Assembly: GCA_002711995.1 (NCBI GenBank)
Contig: PASN01000010.1
Span: forward strand, 318,485 to 382,484
DNA length: 64,000 nt
Direction: 5' to 3'
Origin: Halobacteriovoraceae bacterium
GTDB taxonomy: Bacteria; Bdellovibrionota; Bacteriovoracia; Bacteriovoracales; Bacteriovoracaceae
Position numbers and translations under genes: made by a program. Positions 54,026 through 62,532 of this stretch are shown one piece after another (the stretch's first letter is position 1; every line of letters begins with the position of its first letter). The notes below the pieces were generated by a model. It worked only from the letters and a program-made list of their open reading frames with translations. It was not told where the DNA came from and made no database searches.

Positions 54026-54244
54026 TCCTCATATCCTAATCTTTCCAGGTAATCACTAAGCGACACCTTAAACAGTTTGTTCTTCCTGATATTATTTCAC
54101 ATTTTTCTATTAAGTTGTAGGCCCTAGCAGATAAAATACAAGTACTGGCTACTTTTTTATGTACTTCATGTCTGTAAGAAAGACCTTCATGGAGGAGCTT
54201 CGCATTAGGCCTATGGTTGTTGTGTACCTACAAGACAGTATTTT

Positions 54245-54616
54245 TTAAACGATAACCTCAATTTCTTTTAATAGAGTATCAAGTTTTAGAGGTTTTTTAA
54301 GAATCTTAGGAGACAAAGGAAGAGCTTCGGTATTAGAGTCTCCCCTCAATGCTGTGGTGACAAGAATTGGTATGCGTGAAAACCGTTTTTCTTTCTCTAT
54401 ATGTTCTAAAAAGGTTCGGCCATCCATTACTGGCATCATAAGATCAAGAAGCATACAATCAGGCAACTCAGCATCATCCATGCCCTTCAATGAATCAAGG
54501 GCTTCTTTGCCATTATTTGCTGTGGAGACGTCATGGCCTTTTAGGGTCAACACTTTCGCAAAAACTTCACGAATTCCATGATCATCTTCAATAATAAGTA
54601 TTTTACAAGGTTTCAA
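54245..54616 (-). CDS. Single-domain response regulator
   Basis: The protein is 123 residues, a bare receiver domain: ILIIEDDHGIREVF with the acidic pair, CMLLDLMMPVMDG with phospho-Asp, ILVTTAL with Thr, and the closing KILKKPLKLDTLL with Lys. There is no output domain, so it acts by protein contact or as a phosphate relay. It overlaps the upstream kinase gene by 4 bases and is its natural partner. Confidence 0.9.
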   Translation of the reverse strand: MKPCKILIIEDDHGIREVFAKVLTLKGHDVSTANNGKEALDSLKGMDDAELPDCMLLDLMMPVMDGRTFLEHIEKEKRFSRIPILVTTALRGDSNTEALPLSPKILKKPLKLDTLLKEIEVIV

Positions 54617-56082
54617 CTCACTTCCTCACACCTCTCCATAGGCAGTCTAATGATAAAAGTGCTTCCCTTTCCTAGCTCGCTTTCAACCTCGATTCTTCCT
54701 TCATGTGCTATCACTATTCGGTTAGCTATATAGAGGCCTAGCCCCAATCCACTGACTTCGTTTTTGTCGATCGCTCTTTCAAACTTGTCAAAGATCAGCA
54801 TCATTTTTTCACTCGGAATTCCCCTTCCCTGATCTTTAACAACACATAGAGCTTCCTGTCCCTCGCAAGTCACTTTCACTTCTATTGGTTTTCCTTCACC
54901 ATACTTAATAGCGTTCGTTAATAGATTTGTGATCACTTGATCAATACGTGATTCATCCCAAAGGCCTACAACTTCTTTTTCAACAACTAACTTGGCAGGA
55001 GTGCCGGTATGTTTTTTAATGTCCATTTCTAGACGATCCACAGCATTTTTAGCGACTTTGCCAAGAAACACCTTTGACTTTTCAAGCTCAATGCATCCCG
55101 AGCTTGCTTTCGCGATATCCAACATTTGATCCAACTGGTTTGACATTCTAAGAAGCAAATCCTCGTTCTTGTCCAAATAGGAACGTATGCCTTCCACATC
55201 CAGTCCATCTTGAAGCTCTAATCTAAGCAACTCATTCTGCATTAAAAGTGTTGAAAGAGGGGTTCGAAGCTCATGAGAGGCAATTGATAAAAACTCATCC
55301 CGAGCGTTAATTGTTTTAATAAGCTCTCTTTGAGTTTCTTTAAGTTTATCGTACTCAACCTTTTCCCTTCTAAGAAGAGTTAATTCATCATGCAGCTTGG
55401 AGCCTACTTCGCATCTCTGCGCTTCAGGATCTTCCAACAGACGCTTTCTTAAACTCTCATGGTTCCTCATTAAAGCTTCCACGTCTTCCTCGTACTCCAA
55501 TTCAGGATGTGTAAGCGTCCAAAAGTGTGCCGTTTGGATAAAGGCAAGGTATCCCATGAGATATTCAAAGTTTTTACCTCCCAGAGCTTTCCTAAGGGTA
55601 TAGCGAAAGCCTTCTGAAGAATGAGGACTTAAAAAAATCTCTGAAGCACAGTTGAATAAAGCACTTTCTAATTCAGTGTCGGCCTCTGGCATAGATCTCA
55701 GAGGCTCTTTCAAGTTCTCTAGTAGATTAATGCTCTGTTTCAGCGCTTGTGCGTCCGGATATGGTCTTTTTAAAAGCTTTAGTGCATCTTCAACTGAAGT
55801 TAGCGGCGCGTTTTTGTCTCCAGCAGGCCTTCCGTGTCCGATTAAAAAACCACAGTGGCGCACAACGCAATATCTCACCTCACAAAACCTCGAGAGGTAC
55901 ACAAATAACCTTTCCTTAAAAAGCGAGGGTAATGGCAGGTCTAGGTAGGCCCCCTTTGCGAAGCTCCATAGCTGCGCAGTAAGTCCCGGTGCTTCTTTGG
56001 CGGTCTGAAAAAAAGAAGGTAAAACGCCAAAGCGTCCTCTTACCTCTTCATTTAACTCTTCCCTTTCAGAATTTTCTAACAT
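54613..56082 (-). CDS. Histidine kinase with AhpD/carboxymuconolactone decarboxylase-like N-terminal domain
   Basis: Soluble kinase of 489 residues. Residues 1-190 resemble the helical AhpD/CMD fold: RFGVLPSFFQTAKEAPGL, then KERLFVYLSRF and CEVRYCVVRHCGFLIGHG. The usual CxxC-x3-H redox site appears stretched to Cys67-x4-Cys72-x3-His76. A coiled-coil linker (about 225-260) leads to HisKA with His270 in LSIASHELRTPL and HATPase_c (TNLLTNAIKYG, VKDQGRGIP, GLGLGLYIANRIV). A cysteine-based redox or peroxide signal is plausible. A 4-base overlap links it to the receiver gene. Confidence 0.8.
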   Translation of the reverse strand: MLENSEREELNEEVRGRFGVLPSFFQTAKEAPGLTAQLWSFAKGAYLDLPLPSLFKERLFVYLSRFCEVRYCVVRHCGFLIGHGRPAGDKNAPLTSVEDALKLLKRPYPDAQALKQSINLLENLKEPLRSMPEADTELESALFNCASEIFLSPHSSEGFRYTLRKALGGKNFEYLMGYLAFIQTAHFWTLTHPELEYEEDVEALMRNHESLRKRLLEDPEAQRCEVGSKLHDELTLLRREKVEYDKLKETQRELIKTINARDEFLSIASHELRTPLSTLLMQNELLRLELQDGLDVEGIRSYLDKNEDLLLRMSNQLDQMLDIAKASSGCIELEKSKVFLGKVAKNAVDRLEMDIKKHTGTPAKLVVEKEVVGLWDESRIDQVITNLLTNAIKYGEGKPIEVKVTCEGQEALCVVKDQGRGIPSEKMMLIFDKFERAIDKNEVSGLGLGLYIANRIVIAHEGRIEVESELGKGSTFIIRLPMERCEEVS

Positions 56083-56166
56083 ATTGGGCCTCCTCGAACT
56101 GGCCTTTAAACTAAACCCGTGACAGCTTTAAAGGTTAGCCGTTTTGTTAATATGTATATATAAACT

Positions 56167-56181
56167 CCCTAAGTCTTAGGG
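56167..56181. promoter_or_regulatory. Short perfect palindrome upstream of the AhpD-kinase gene
   Basis: CCCTAAG-T-CTTAGGG lies 85 bases upstream of the kinase start. Half-site CCTAAG also occurs in the inverted repeat at nrfH. A regulator site is possible but untested. Confidence 0.25.
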
Positions 56182-56339
56182 TGCCACAAACACACTATTA
56201 AAAGACAAAGGCTAAGAAAAATTTAATCAATGTTGAATGAGAATAGGTTATGCAAAATATATATATAAATGGCATAAATTCTTTATTCAGAAGTGTAACT
56301 ACATATAATATCGGATTACTGAGAATTATATCAATAAGA

Positions 56340-57119
56340 CTAAAAATTGTACTGTAACTTTACTTCCGTGTGGGTTAGCACTTCAGAATCTCCATAGAAA
56401 TCAATACGAGAACTCTTTGAAAAACCTAAAGATATATCCCAATTTTTAGTCTGAGAGTTTATTGAGGCACCGACATGAGTCAAGGGCAATTCGTAGAACA
56501 TACCCAACACCCCATATTCAAGATTCAGATAGTATTGCTCATTAAAATAAAAAGTAGGCATTATTGTTAAAGAGTGTGTTTCAGGAGATCTCACTTCACT
56601 ATCAAAGGCATTTAATTTTGCTTCATACCAATAGGGATCTTCGCCTTTTATTGCAAATACCCTCTCTTTACCCAAGGGATCAGGCCTTAGAGAGTAAGGA
56701 CTATCTTCGTTATAAAACTTTTGATATCCATAAGAGATATTTATTCTAAGTTTATCAAAAACTCTATAAGCGGTATTTAATTTGATATAGACGTTTTCCT
56801 GTGAAAAGGAACTTACACCTTGTAGCTCAGGAACAGACTTGAAGTACCAAAAGTCAGTTCCAACACTCCAATTATCCCCACTGTATATTTGATACCTTGA
56901 AATCACAGAGTAGAAGTCATAGCTCAGAAATGCCATTGGAGAGACTCCCAAGGTCAGCCTATCAGTAATCCCATAACCAAATAGAACTGTTCCAACCGTC
57001 TTTTGGCCTTTTGGAAGAACTTCTGGCGTTCCTGTTACGAGATGCCCCCAATTAATTGCAAAGGCGGATGTACTGAGTATCAGGTTTAAAGTGATAAAAA
57101 ACAAGCTCGACTTTCCCAT
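56340..57119 (-). CDS. Outer-membrane beta-barrel-like protein
   Basis: The protein is 259 residues. A signal peptide (MGKSSLFFITLNLILSTSAFA) is followed by alternating amphipathic strands with aromatic girdles (YDFYSVISRYQIYSG, VGTDFWYFKSV, RINISYGYQKFY, YYLNLEYGVLGMFY, HTEVKLQYNF). The chain ends in Phe, the usual BAM recognition residue. This suggests an eight- to ten-strand outer-membrane barrel. No specific family recognised. The start has no clear ribosome site. Confidence 0.65.
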   Translation of the reverse strand: MGKSSLFFITLNLILSTSAFAINWGHLVTGTPEVLPKGQKTVGTVLFGYGITDRLTLGVSPMAFLSYDFYSVISRYQIYSGDNWSVGTDFWYFKSVPELQGVSSFSQENVYIKLNTAYRVFDKLRINISYGYQKFYNEDSPYSLRPDPLGKERVFAIKGEDPYWYEAKLNAFDSEVRSPETHSLTIMPTFYFNEQYYLNLEYGVLGMFYELPLTHVGASINSQTKNWDISLGFSKSSRIDFYGDSEVLTHTEVKLQYNF

Positions 57120-57215
57120 AGGAGCAATATTCTACCCATTCGTTTTAATGAAGTAAATTGATAGTGAGGTGGAGACGTTTATCATGAAAGGACTATATAA
57201 TACAAGCTAGCCATA

Positions 57216-58101
57216 TCAAGGTTTGTATTCATTCAATTCCCTGAGTGAGGCGACAAAGAACTCTTTTGACCACATCTCAAGGCCTTGCCTCTCCCTTTCA
57301 TCCAAGAAAATAAAAACATCAGCTTTGGCCTTTGCTATATCAAGCATTTCAAATTTCTTTACAAACAAGTTCTTAACTTTCTCAAGCGTTAACTCCCCGT
57401 CTGTGGTTAAATCCCAGTGCCCACTTTGCACCAATCTAGCTTCCAGATGGTTTACATTAACAGGAACTCTTTTTCGCAAATACCAAAGATAATCATAGAA
57501 GTCTCTTCCCTTCACTCTACCTTTCCACTCTCTGGCCAGGCAAGCATGACATTTTCCTGCAAACAAATCATGCATAGGCATGGTCTTCACCTGAAAAGGA
57601 ATAGGACGCATAAGATCCCTTACTTCGATATCAAAATCTCCTGGTGGCCTGGTATCAAGTTCAACCTTAATTTTTAAAACATGATTACCTTGAACCTTTG
57701 TAGAGATTTCTTGAGGAGCTGAAACCTTCATTAAATGTACTTTGGTTGATGCCTTAATGAAGGCAGACTCAACTTGGGATTCATTTTTTTTTATTCTTAG
57801 GAGTAATTTCTACTGAAAACCCAAATGACTCCAGCTCAGTCTTCATCGCTTTGTGATAAGGAGCAAGATCAAAATCTTCCTTGCAACTAAGAAGAGAGAA
57901 GTCTAAATCCTCAGAGAATCTTGGGAGCTTATACAAAATTCGAAGCGCCGTTCCACCATAAAACAGGCCATGTTCAAAAAACTTCGCCCGCCAAAGACCC
58001 AAAAGTGCAATCTCCTGCATTATTTCTTTTAAAGCATTCTCATAGTCATCACTGGATTCACACTGATAACCTTCAAGCATATCTAAAACAATATTATCCA
58101 T
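57216..58101 (-). pseudogene. AbiEii-family nucleotidyltransferase toxin split by a 9-A tract frameshift
   Basis: Codons from 58101 encode the nucleotidyltransferase core: HGLFYGGTALRILYKLPRFS and EDLDFSLLS, the GG-T-x-L and S-x-D-x-D type motifs of AbiEii/MenT toxins. The frame stops (TGA 57783-57781) directly after nine A (57792-57784 on this strand). Removing one A gives NKKNESQVESAFIKAST and joins the C-terminal half (57731 frame: ELDTRPPGDFDIEVRDL, HDLFAGKCHACLAREWKGRV, DFYDYLWYL), which is essential in the family. It could be a mutation, a phase-variable switch, or a site of transcriptional slippage that restores the frame in part of the mRNA. It follows the AbiEi gene by 9 bases. Confidence 0.82.
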
Positions 58102-58110
58102 TTTTTAGCC

Positions 58111-58743
58111 TCATGTTTTTATAAACCATTCAGAAAAATCTTTAACTGCCTTATTCCTATAGTACTTGGCCAATTGATCGACTTTCTCTTTATCTAAATT
58201 AACTATTTCATCCTCATCAATTCTTAAATCATCATAAAGAAACTCTTCATAGCTAACTGAGTCCCCCCACTTTTTAATTCTTAGAGCTATATAATCTAAA
58301 AGGGCCTTCTCAGCACAGGCTAGTAAAAAACCTTCTCCTGATTCATTCACAAATCTTTGCACCCCCCAAGGGTAGGCCTGCTTATGAGTGTGACAATACT
58401 CAAAGCCACCCACCGGAGTCTCAAAAAACTTATTCCTCTGACTGGTCACGGCAGTCACAACACTTACCCTTTCAGGAATAAGCCCATGAAATGAAAGTGC
58501 GTACTCCAAAGAGACATATGATGGCCCATAGATAAGATTACTTAAAATTTCTTTCGAGTAAGGAGACTTCCTAAGATCCTTTGACCATATATAAAGTCCT
58601 TTCTTAACTCGAATAATATATTTATCCCTTATTAATTTTCCTATATCACGGCGGACATGCCCACTCCCCTCGAGGGCCTGGGAGAGCTTTTGGTAATCAA
58701 AATAGTTACTTTTTATTTTGTTTGTAAGTGAAATTACATTCAT
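58111..58743 (-). CDS. AbiEi-type antitoxin/transcriptional regulator
   Basis: The N-terminal winged helix (DYQKLSQALEGSGHVRRDIG, KLIRDKYIIRVKKGLYIW) and C-terminal domain (GPSYVSLEYALSFHGLIPER, SVVTAVTSQR, FETPVGGFEYCHTH, ACAEKALLDYIALR) match AbiEi antitoxins of type IV toxin-antitoxin systems. These autorepress by binding inverted repeats and counter the nucleotidyltransferase. The start ATG at 58743 suits the family N-terminus; 58776 is an upstream alternative. Two palindromic sites lie just upstream. Confidence 0.85.
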   Translation of the reverse strand: MNVISLTNKIKSNYFDYQKLSQALEGSGHVRRDIGKLIRDKYIIRVKKGLYIWSKDLRKSPYSKEILSNLIYGPSYVSLEYALSFHGLIPERVSVVTAVTSQRNKFFETPVGGFEYCHTHKQAYPWGVQRFVNESGEGFLLACAEKALLDYIALRIKKWGDSVSYEEFLYDDLRIDEDEIVNLDKEKVDQLAKYYRNKAVKDFSEWFIKT

Positions 58744-58750
58744 TTTGACT

Positions 58751-58782
58751 CCAGTATGTGACACAAATTGTAACATATTGGT
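58751..58782. promoter_or_regulatory. AbiE operator copy proximal to the antitoxin gene
   Basis: CCAGTATGTGACA and TGTAACATATTGG form an imperfect inverted repeat over 6 bases, immediately before the preferred start of the AbiEi gene. It shares the ACCAGTATGTGAC core with the second copy 44 bases away, centre to centre. Confidence 0.65.
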
Positions 58783-58794
58783 CTAAAATTTTGA

Positions 58795-58827
58795 ACCAGT
58801 AAGTAACATAAAACGTCACATACTGGT
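58795..58827. promoter_or_regulatory. AbiE operator copy distal to the antitoxin gene
   Basis: ACCAGTAAGTAACAT and CGTCACATACTGGT form an inverted repeat with perfect outer ACCAGTA/TACTGGT arms. The two copies lie about four helical turns apart on one DNA face, as expected for cooperative AbiEi binding. Confidence 0.65.
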
Positions 58828-59163
58828 CAAACTTTCGAGAGATATGTGTTTAACTAGCTGTTTTTACGAGAATTATAATTATGATGCCACTGCCACCTTA
58901 AAGTTGTAGCTTATTAAGAGATATAGAGAAACATTGTGCTCGCGAATCTTTCTTGTTCCACTATTAACGTAATCTACATCAGTCTCATCCCCTTCACTAT
59001 CATAAGAAAAACCTAATTGAAGCTTAAAAAAGCCCCCTTTTCCTTAGGAATACGCCAGTGAAAGAGGGGGCTAAAAATATACGTAAAACTTTTAACAAGA
59101 CTGTTTGATTTTCTTCAAACATGAAAAGTTGCAATGACAATTAATCGAGCTAAAGCCCATGCG
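58828..59163. other. Gap between AbiE locus and FAD-oxidase gene
   Basis: These roughly 335 bases contain the hairpin at 59031-59072 and otherwise AT-rich sequence. The rightward 62-codon frame at 59134 lies mostly inside the leftward FAD-oxidase gene and is not real. I see no other gene, RNA or repeat. Confidence 0.5.
59031..59072 (-). terminator. Terminator of the FAD-linked oxidase gene
   Basis: AGCCCCCT and AGGGGGCT pair over a long loop. Read leftward, the hairpin is followed by six T. It lies 91 bases past the stop of the FAD-oxidase gene. Confidence 0.6.
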
Positions 59164-61566
59164 TTAATAGTCGTACAAATGCTCCAATACCCCTTGTTTT
59201 TCTATTTCAGGAAGTATCGAATGGAGCTTTTGAATAGGAACCAAAAGCGCATGTCGTTTCGATTTGAGTATTGTTACAACCTGGCTTTCAAAAAGCTTCA
59301 AGGAAGCCAAAGGCTCCACTAGCTTACTTTTAAATATTCCAGACACTAGGATTTCATCGTTGCCGGATATCTCAATAAATTGATACCCGCTTCCCACAAG
59401 TTTTGGAACAATTTCGGTAAACGGACCCCAGCGAGGAATTCCAATGAGCTTTTTCCCATCCTCTTCGGCTAGTAATTCTACCGACTCAGGCAGCTCGCCC
59501 TCTCCAGAGATGACAGCGTAGATTAATTTATCACTTGCCTCGTAGGCCGTTTTGGCGCCAAGGCCAATAAGTTCCGCATAAACGCTTTTGACCAAAAACT
59601 CAGCGGTAAAGAACAGCTTTCGCTCCGTCTTCCTTAAAAAGTTTTCGCCAAAAAAAGACGTTTCGCCCCACACCTTTTTCACCCAAGGCGAGAATTCAAA
59701 CTCATACCAGGCAGTGTGATAGATAAAGTCGCTATAGGCCTTATTTGCCTTGGCAATAATCTTCTCCTCCTTCGGAGTGTTATCATTGGCGGTGAAGGCG
59801 AAGAATCGCCCTATTGTATTCTCATAAATCCCTTTTATAAGATATTCCACGGTTGTGCTTACACCGATAACTTGAAGCATGGTCATATATTCGCCATTTT
59901 CAGGATAGGCCTTCGAAGTCAAAAAAGTGACCTTGTCGTACAAACTCCAGTACTCGTCAATGCTGGCAAAAAAAGGAAAGTCGCTCGGACTCTTCCCGCT
60001 CATTAAGAAGTCCGCATACTCTTTTGGATTAAAGACGAGATACCATTCCGGCACTGTTAAAAAAGTTTGCTCCTCGCCTCTGTAATATTGCGCCAAGGCG
60101 GAAATCTGGTCCCTAAGTTTCCCTTGGTTTGCCGGGTAATACTTATCCCAAAGCTTATTGGAGAATTTATTTTGGGGATCAAGGCGCTTTTTCAGGTCGA
60201 AAAACTCTTGGTGCCGAGGATAGACCTTAGCAAATTGCTTCTGCGTGGCATGGGGTTGGTATGGAAGGTAATAAGCTCCTCCCACATCGATTACCAAATC
60301 CACCATCTCCCGTGTCCACTTCTTTACTGCCGACCTCGCCTCTTCAGAAGTTTCCTGTTGATAGTAAACCACAAATGCGAATACTTCAGACTTTGCCCAA
60401 GCAAGAATAGAGCCTGGATCCTTGTTGGCATGCCTAATGGAGACATTAATGATATTCACATCGTTTTTGTTAAATATGTCCTTCATGCGAGGATAAAAGT
60501 CGTCAAACCTTTCAACCGGCACAAAGTATTCACGGAGGACATAGGTTTTGTCTTCCCTGGAAGACGGTTCAAGCTCTTTGACATCATAGCTTGCCTCCCA
60601 GTTTCTCCAAACTACTCTCTCGGAAGAATAGTAAGAAGGGTCAAAGATGTTCTTGCGGATCCATTTTCCGAAATCAAACCCAGCGACAAGCTCCACTAGA
60701 TAAGGTTGGAGGGGGTAATCGCGACCTTTTGGAATCATGCGCTCTTGGTGGGTCAGCTCCTTGTCCGTTTTATACCAACTGATATCCAAGACATCCTCGT
60801 AATCAGGGGGATAGATATCGGCGTTGGTAAAAACTATTTTTTTGTTACCTCTTATATTTTTAAAGAAATGGTCTTTGTAATCCTTAATCTTGAGCTCTTT
60901 TACCTTACGCTCAACTTTAACATTGTCATCAAGCTTAAGGGTCACCTCGCTTATAACTCCAAGACCTCCATACCCTCCAATCGCCCCATAAAAAATTCCA
61001 GAATTATCTTGGGGAGATGCACTAATAACCTCGCCATCGGCCGTCACCAGTGTAAAGCTCTCCACTGACCCGATCACCGGACCTTTTCCAAGGTAGCGGC
61101 CATGCACGTTAACACTAAGCGAGCCGCCTACAGTGAAGTTTGCGTAGGTTTGCATAATTTGAACCGAAAGGTTCTCTTTATCGATAACTTCTTGGAGATC
61201 TCGCCAAGTGATCCCGGCCTGGACAGTAACTTTTTTATCCTCGGGTTTGAATTCAACGACTTTGTTGTAACCTCGCATATCCAAATGTAAAGAGTTTCTT
61301 AACATCACCTGGCCGCCCTGGCTGTAATGCCCGCCCCCTATGCTGATCCTGCCGTCATGATTTTTTACCAATTCTGAAATCTCTTCTTCCTTGGTGGGAC
61401 GCTCGATCCGGGAGGCCTGCTCGCTGTAGAGATTTGTTACTTCCCTAACCCTTTTATCGCTGAGCGGGGCATTAAGATTGTGCCCTCCGCTCATTTTAAT
61501 AAAAATTAACAAGAAAGCGGCAATAAGAACGCTACCAATCAAAGAAACTCGAAGGAAGAATTGCAA
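59164..61566 (-). CDS. Membrane-anchored FAD-linked oxidase with unknown C-terminal domain
   Basis: An N-terminal membrane segment (FLRVSLIGSVLIAAFLLIF) is followed by a PCMH/VAO-type FAD domain: RISIGGGHYSQGG, AGITWRDLQEVIDKENL, ANFTVGGSLSVNVHGRYLG and GAIGGYGGLGVISEV, up to KLWDKYYP (about residue 510). The remaining roughly 300 residues (EQTFLTVPEWYLVFNPKEYADFL) match nothing I know and may be a second catalytic or binding domain. I place the start at TTG 61566, with AAAGGG 8 bases upstream; a frame open to an ATG at 61635 is the alternative. Coding overlaps the divergent promoter region. Confidence 0.78.
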   Translation of the reverse strand: MQFFLRVSLIGSVLIAAFLLIFIKMSGGHNLNAPLSDKRVREVTNLYSEQASRIERPTKEEEISELVKNHDGRISIGGGHYSQGGQVMLRNSLHLDMRGYNKVVEFKPEDKKVTVQAGITWRDLQEVIDKENLSVQIMQTYANFTVGGSLSVNVHGRYLGKGPVIGSVESFTLVTADGEVISASPQDNSGIFYGAIGGYGGLGVISEVTLKLDDNVKVERKVKELKIKDYKDHFFKNIRGNKKIVFTNADIYPPDYEDVLDISWYKTDKELTHQERMIPKGRDYPLQPYLVELVAGFDFGKWIRKNIFDPSYYSSERVVWRNWEASYDVKELEPSSREDKTYVLREYFVPVERFDDFYPRMKDIFNKNDVNIINVSIRHANKDPGSILAWAKSEVFAFVVYYQQETSEEARSAVKKWTREMVDLVIDVGGAYYLPYQPHATQKQFAKVYPRHQEFFDLKKRLDPQNKFSNKLWDKYYPANQGKLRDQISALAQYYRGEEQTFLTVPEWYLVFNPKEYADFLMSGKSPSDFPFFASIDEYWSLYDKVTFLTSKAYPENGEYMTMLQVIGVSTTVEYLIKGIYENTIGRFFAFTANDNTPKEEKIIAKANKAYSDFIYHTAWYEFEFSPWVKKVWGETSFFGENFLRKTERKLFFTAEFLVKSVYAELIGLGAKTAYEASDKLIYAVISGEGELPESVELLAEEDGKKLIGIPRWGPFTEIVPKLVGSGYQFIEISGNDEILVSGIFKSKLVEPLASLKLFESQVVTILKSKRHALLVPIQKLHSILPEIEKQGVLEHLYDY

Positions 61567-61599
61567 AATATGATCCCTTTTAACTATAATATAAGCATG
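61561..61599. promoter_or_regulatory. Bidirectional promoter with leaderless rightward transcript
   Basis: Rightward: TTGCAA (61561-61566), 18-base spacer, TATAAT (61585-61590), with the predicted start of transcription at about 61597, exactly the ATG of the exported methyltransferase gene. Leftward: TATATT (61593-61588 on the other strand) overlaps the same AT-rich core and would give a short leader carrying AAAGGG before the TTG at 61566. Confidence 0.5.
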
Positions 61600-62532
61600 T
61601 ACCAAAATTTTAATCGTAGACAATTTGTAAAGCAAGCAGTCATCTTCTTAAGTTCTCTTGAAGGACTTAAGTCTTTTGCCTTTGCCCCAGAGACACAAGG
61701 CAACTTTAAATATGTTTACGGAAACGACAAACTCTCAAACGATTTTTTTCCTTTCCTAGTAAACGTCTTCCACCTTTTTCCCGAGAAAGAGCTTCATGAG
61801 CTAATCAAAAAAGCTCAGTCAAAGCATGTATCCGACGAACAAATCTACAAAGAAGTTCAAGGCCAAATTTCGAAAATAAAACCTTTACTTGGCGATCTAA
61901 CTTACGCTCTTCCAGCCTTAAAGAAGCAAAAGAAGATCATGGGCAAACAGACCCAAAACCTCCTTGGCGACCAGAAGGAAATCAACGGCTACCTGGAGAT
62001 TGGCTCGTATGGCAGGTATCTCGACAATCTCGAAGAGCGCTTTTCCATAGAAAACATAGTGCTTATGGATGAAAAAGAGCCAGGTTTTGGACCCATCGAC
62101 ATCGTTGAACGAGGACAAATACGAAAAGCGGGAAAGCATATTGGGTTTAACGACTATGCCCCAATCGCTTTAAAAAGCAACTCCTTCGACCTTGCTACCA
62201 TGTACATTGGCATGCACCACTGCCCTGTATCACTTAGGGATGATTTTTTGCAAAATATTAGGCAGTCTCTTACCAAAGACGGAAGTTTCATTATCCGCGA
62301 CCACGATGCTCATAACGAAACACAGTCGCGCTTTGTGGCCTTGGCCCATGACGTATTTAACATGGGCACAATGGAGAGCTGGAATTTCAATCTTAAAGAG
62401 CGAAGAAACTTTTACTCATTGGAGTTTTTGGACCGATTAATGCTCAAAAACGGTTTTAAAAGAGCTAGTGAGCACATCTATCAACCTGGTGATCCTACCA
62501 AGAACGCTCTTATGAGATATATTAAAGCGTGA
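61597..62532 (+). CDS. Tat-type exported class I methyltransferase-fold protein
   Basis: The start at 61597 gives MYQNFNRRQFVKQAVIFLSS, a twin-arginine signal (RRQFVK) with a hydrophobic stretch ending FAFA. The mature protein (about 280 residues) has a Rossmann methyltransferase pattern: GYLEIGSYGRYLDNL as motif I-like (Gly-poor), a central LATMYIGMHHCPVSLRDDFL, and GSFIIRDHDAH after the fourth strand. Export of an AdoMet enzyme fold is odd, since AdoMet is cytoplasmic. Starts at 61561 or 61570 would put residues before the signal. It overlaps the PLD gene by 4 bases. Confidence 0.7.
   Translation: MYQNFNRRQFVKQAVIFLSSLEGLKSFAFAPETQGNFKYVYGNDKLSNDFFPFLVNVFHLFPEKELHELIKKAQSKHVSDEQIYKEVQGQISKIKPLLGDLTYALPALKKQKKIMGKQTQNLLGDQKEINGYLEIGSYGRYLDNLEERFSIENIVLMDEKEPGFGPIDIVERGQIRKAGKHIGFNDYAPIALKSNSFDLATMYIGMHHCPVSLRDDFLQNIRQSLTKDGSFIIRDHDAHNETQSRFVALAHDVFNMGTMESWNFNLKERRNFYSLEFLDRLMLKNGFKRASEHIYQPGDPTKNALMRYIKA

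Noticed and set aside
60067-60699. 210-codon rightward frame inside the FAD-oxidase gene
   Set aside because: It overlaps clear FAD-oxidase coding on the other strand, and its residues do not resemble a folded protein.
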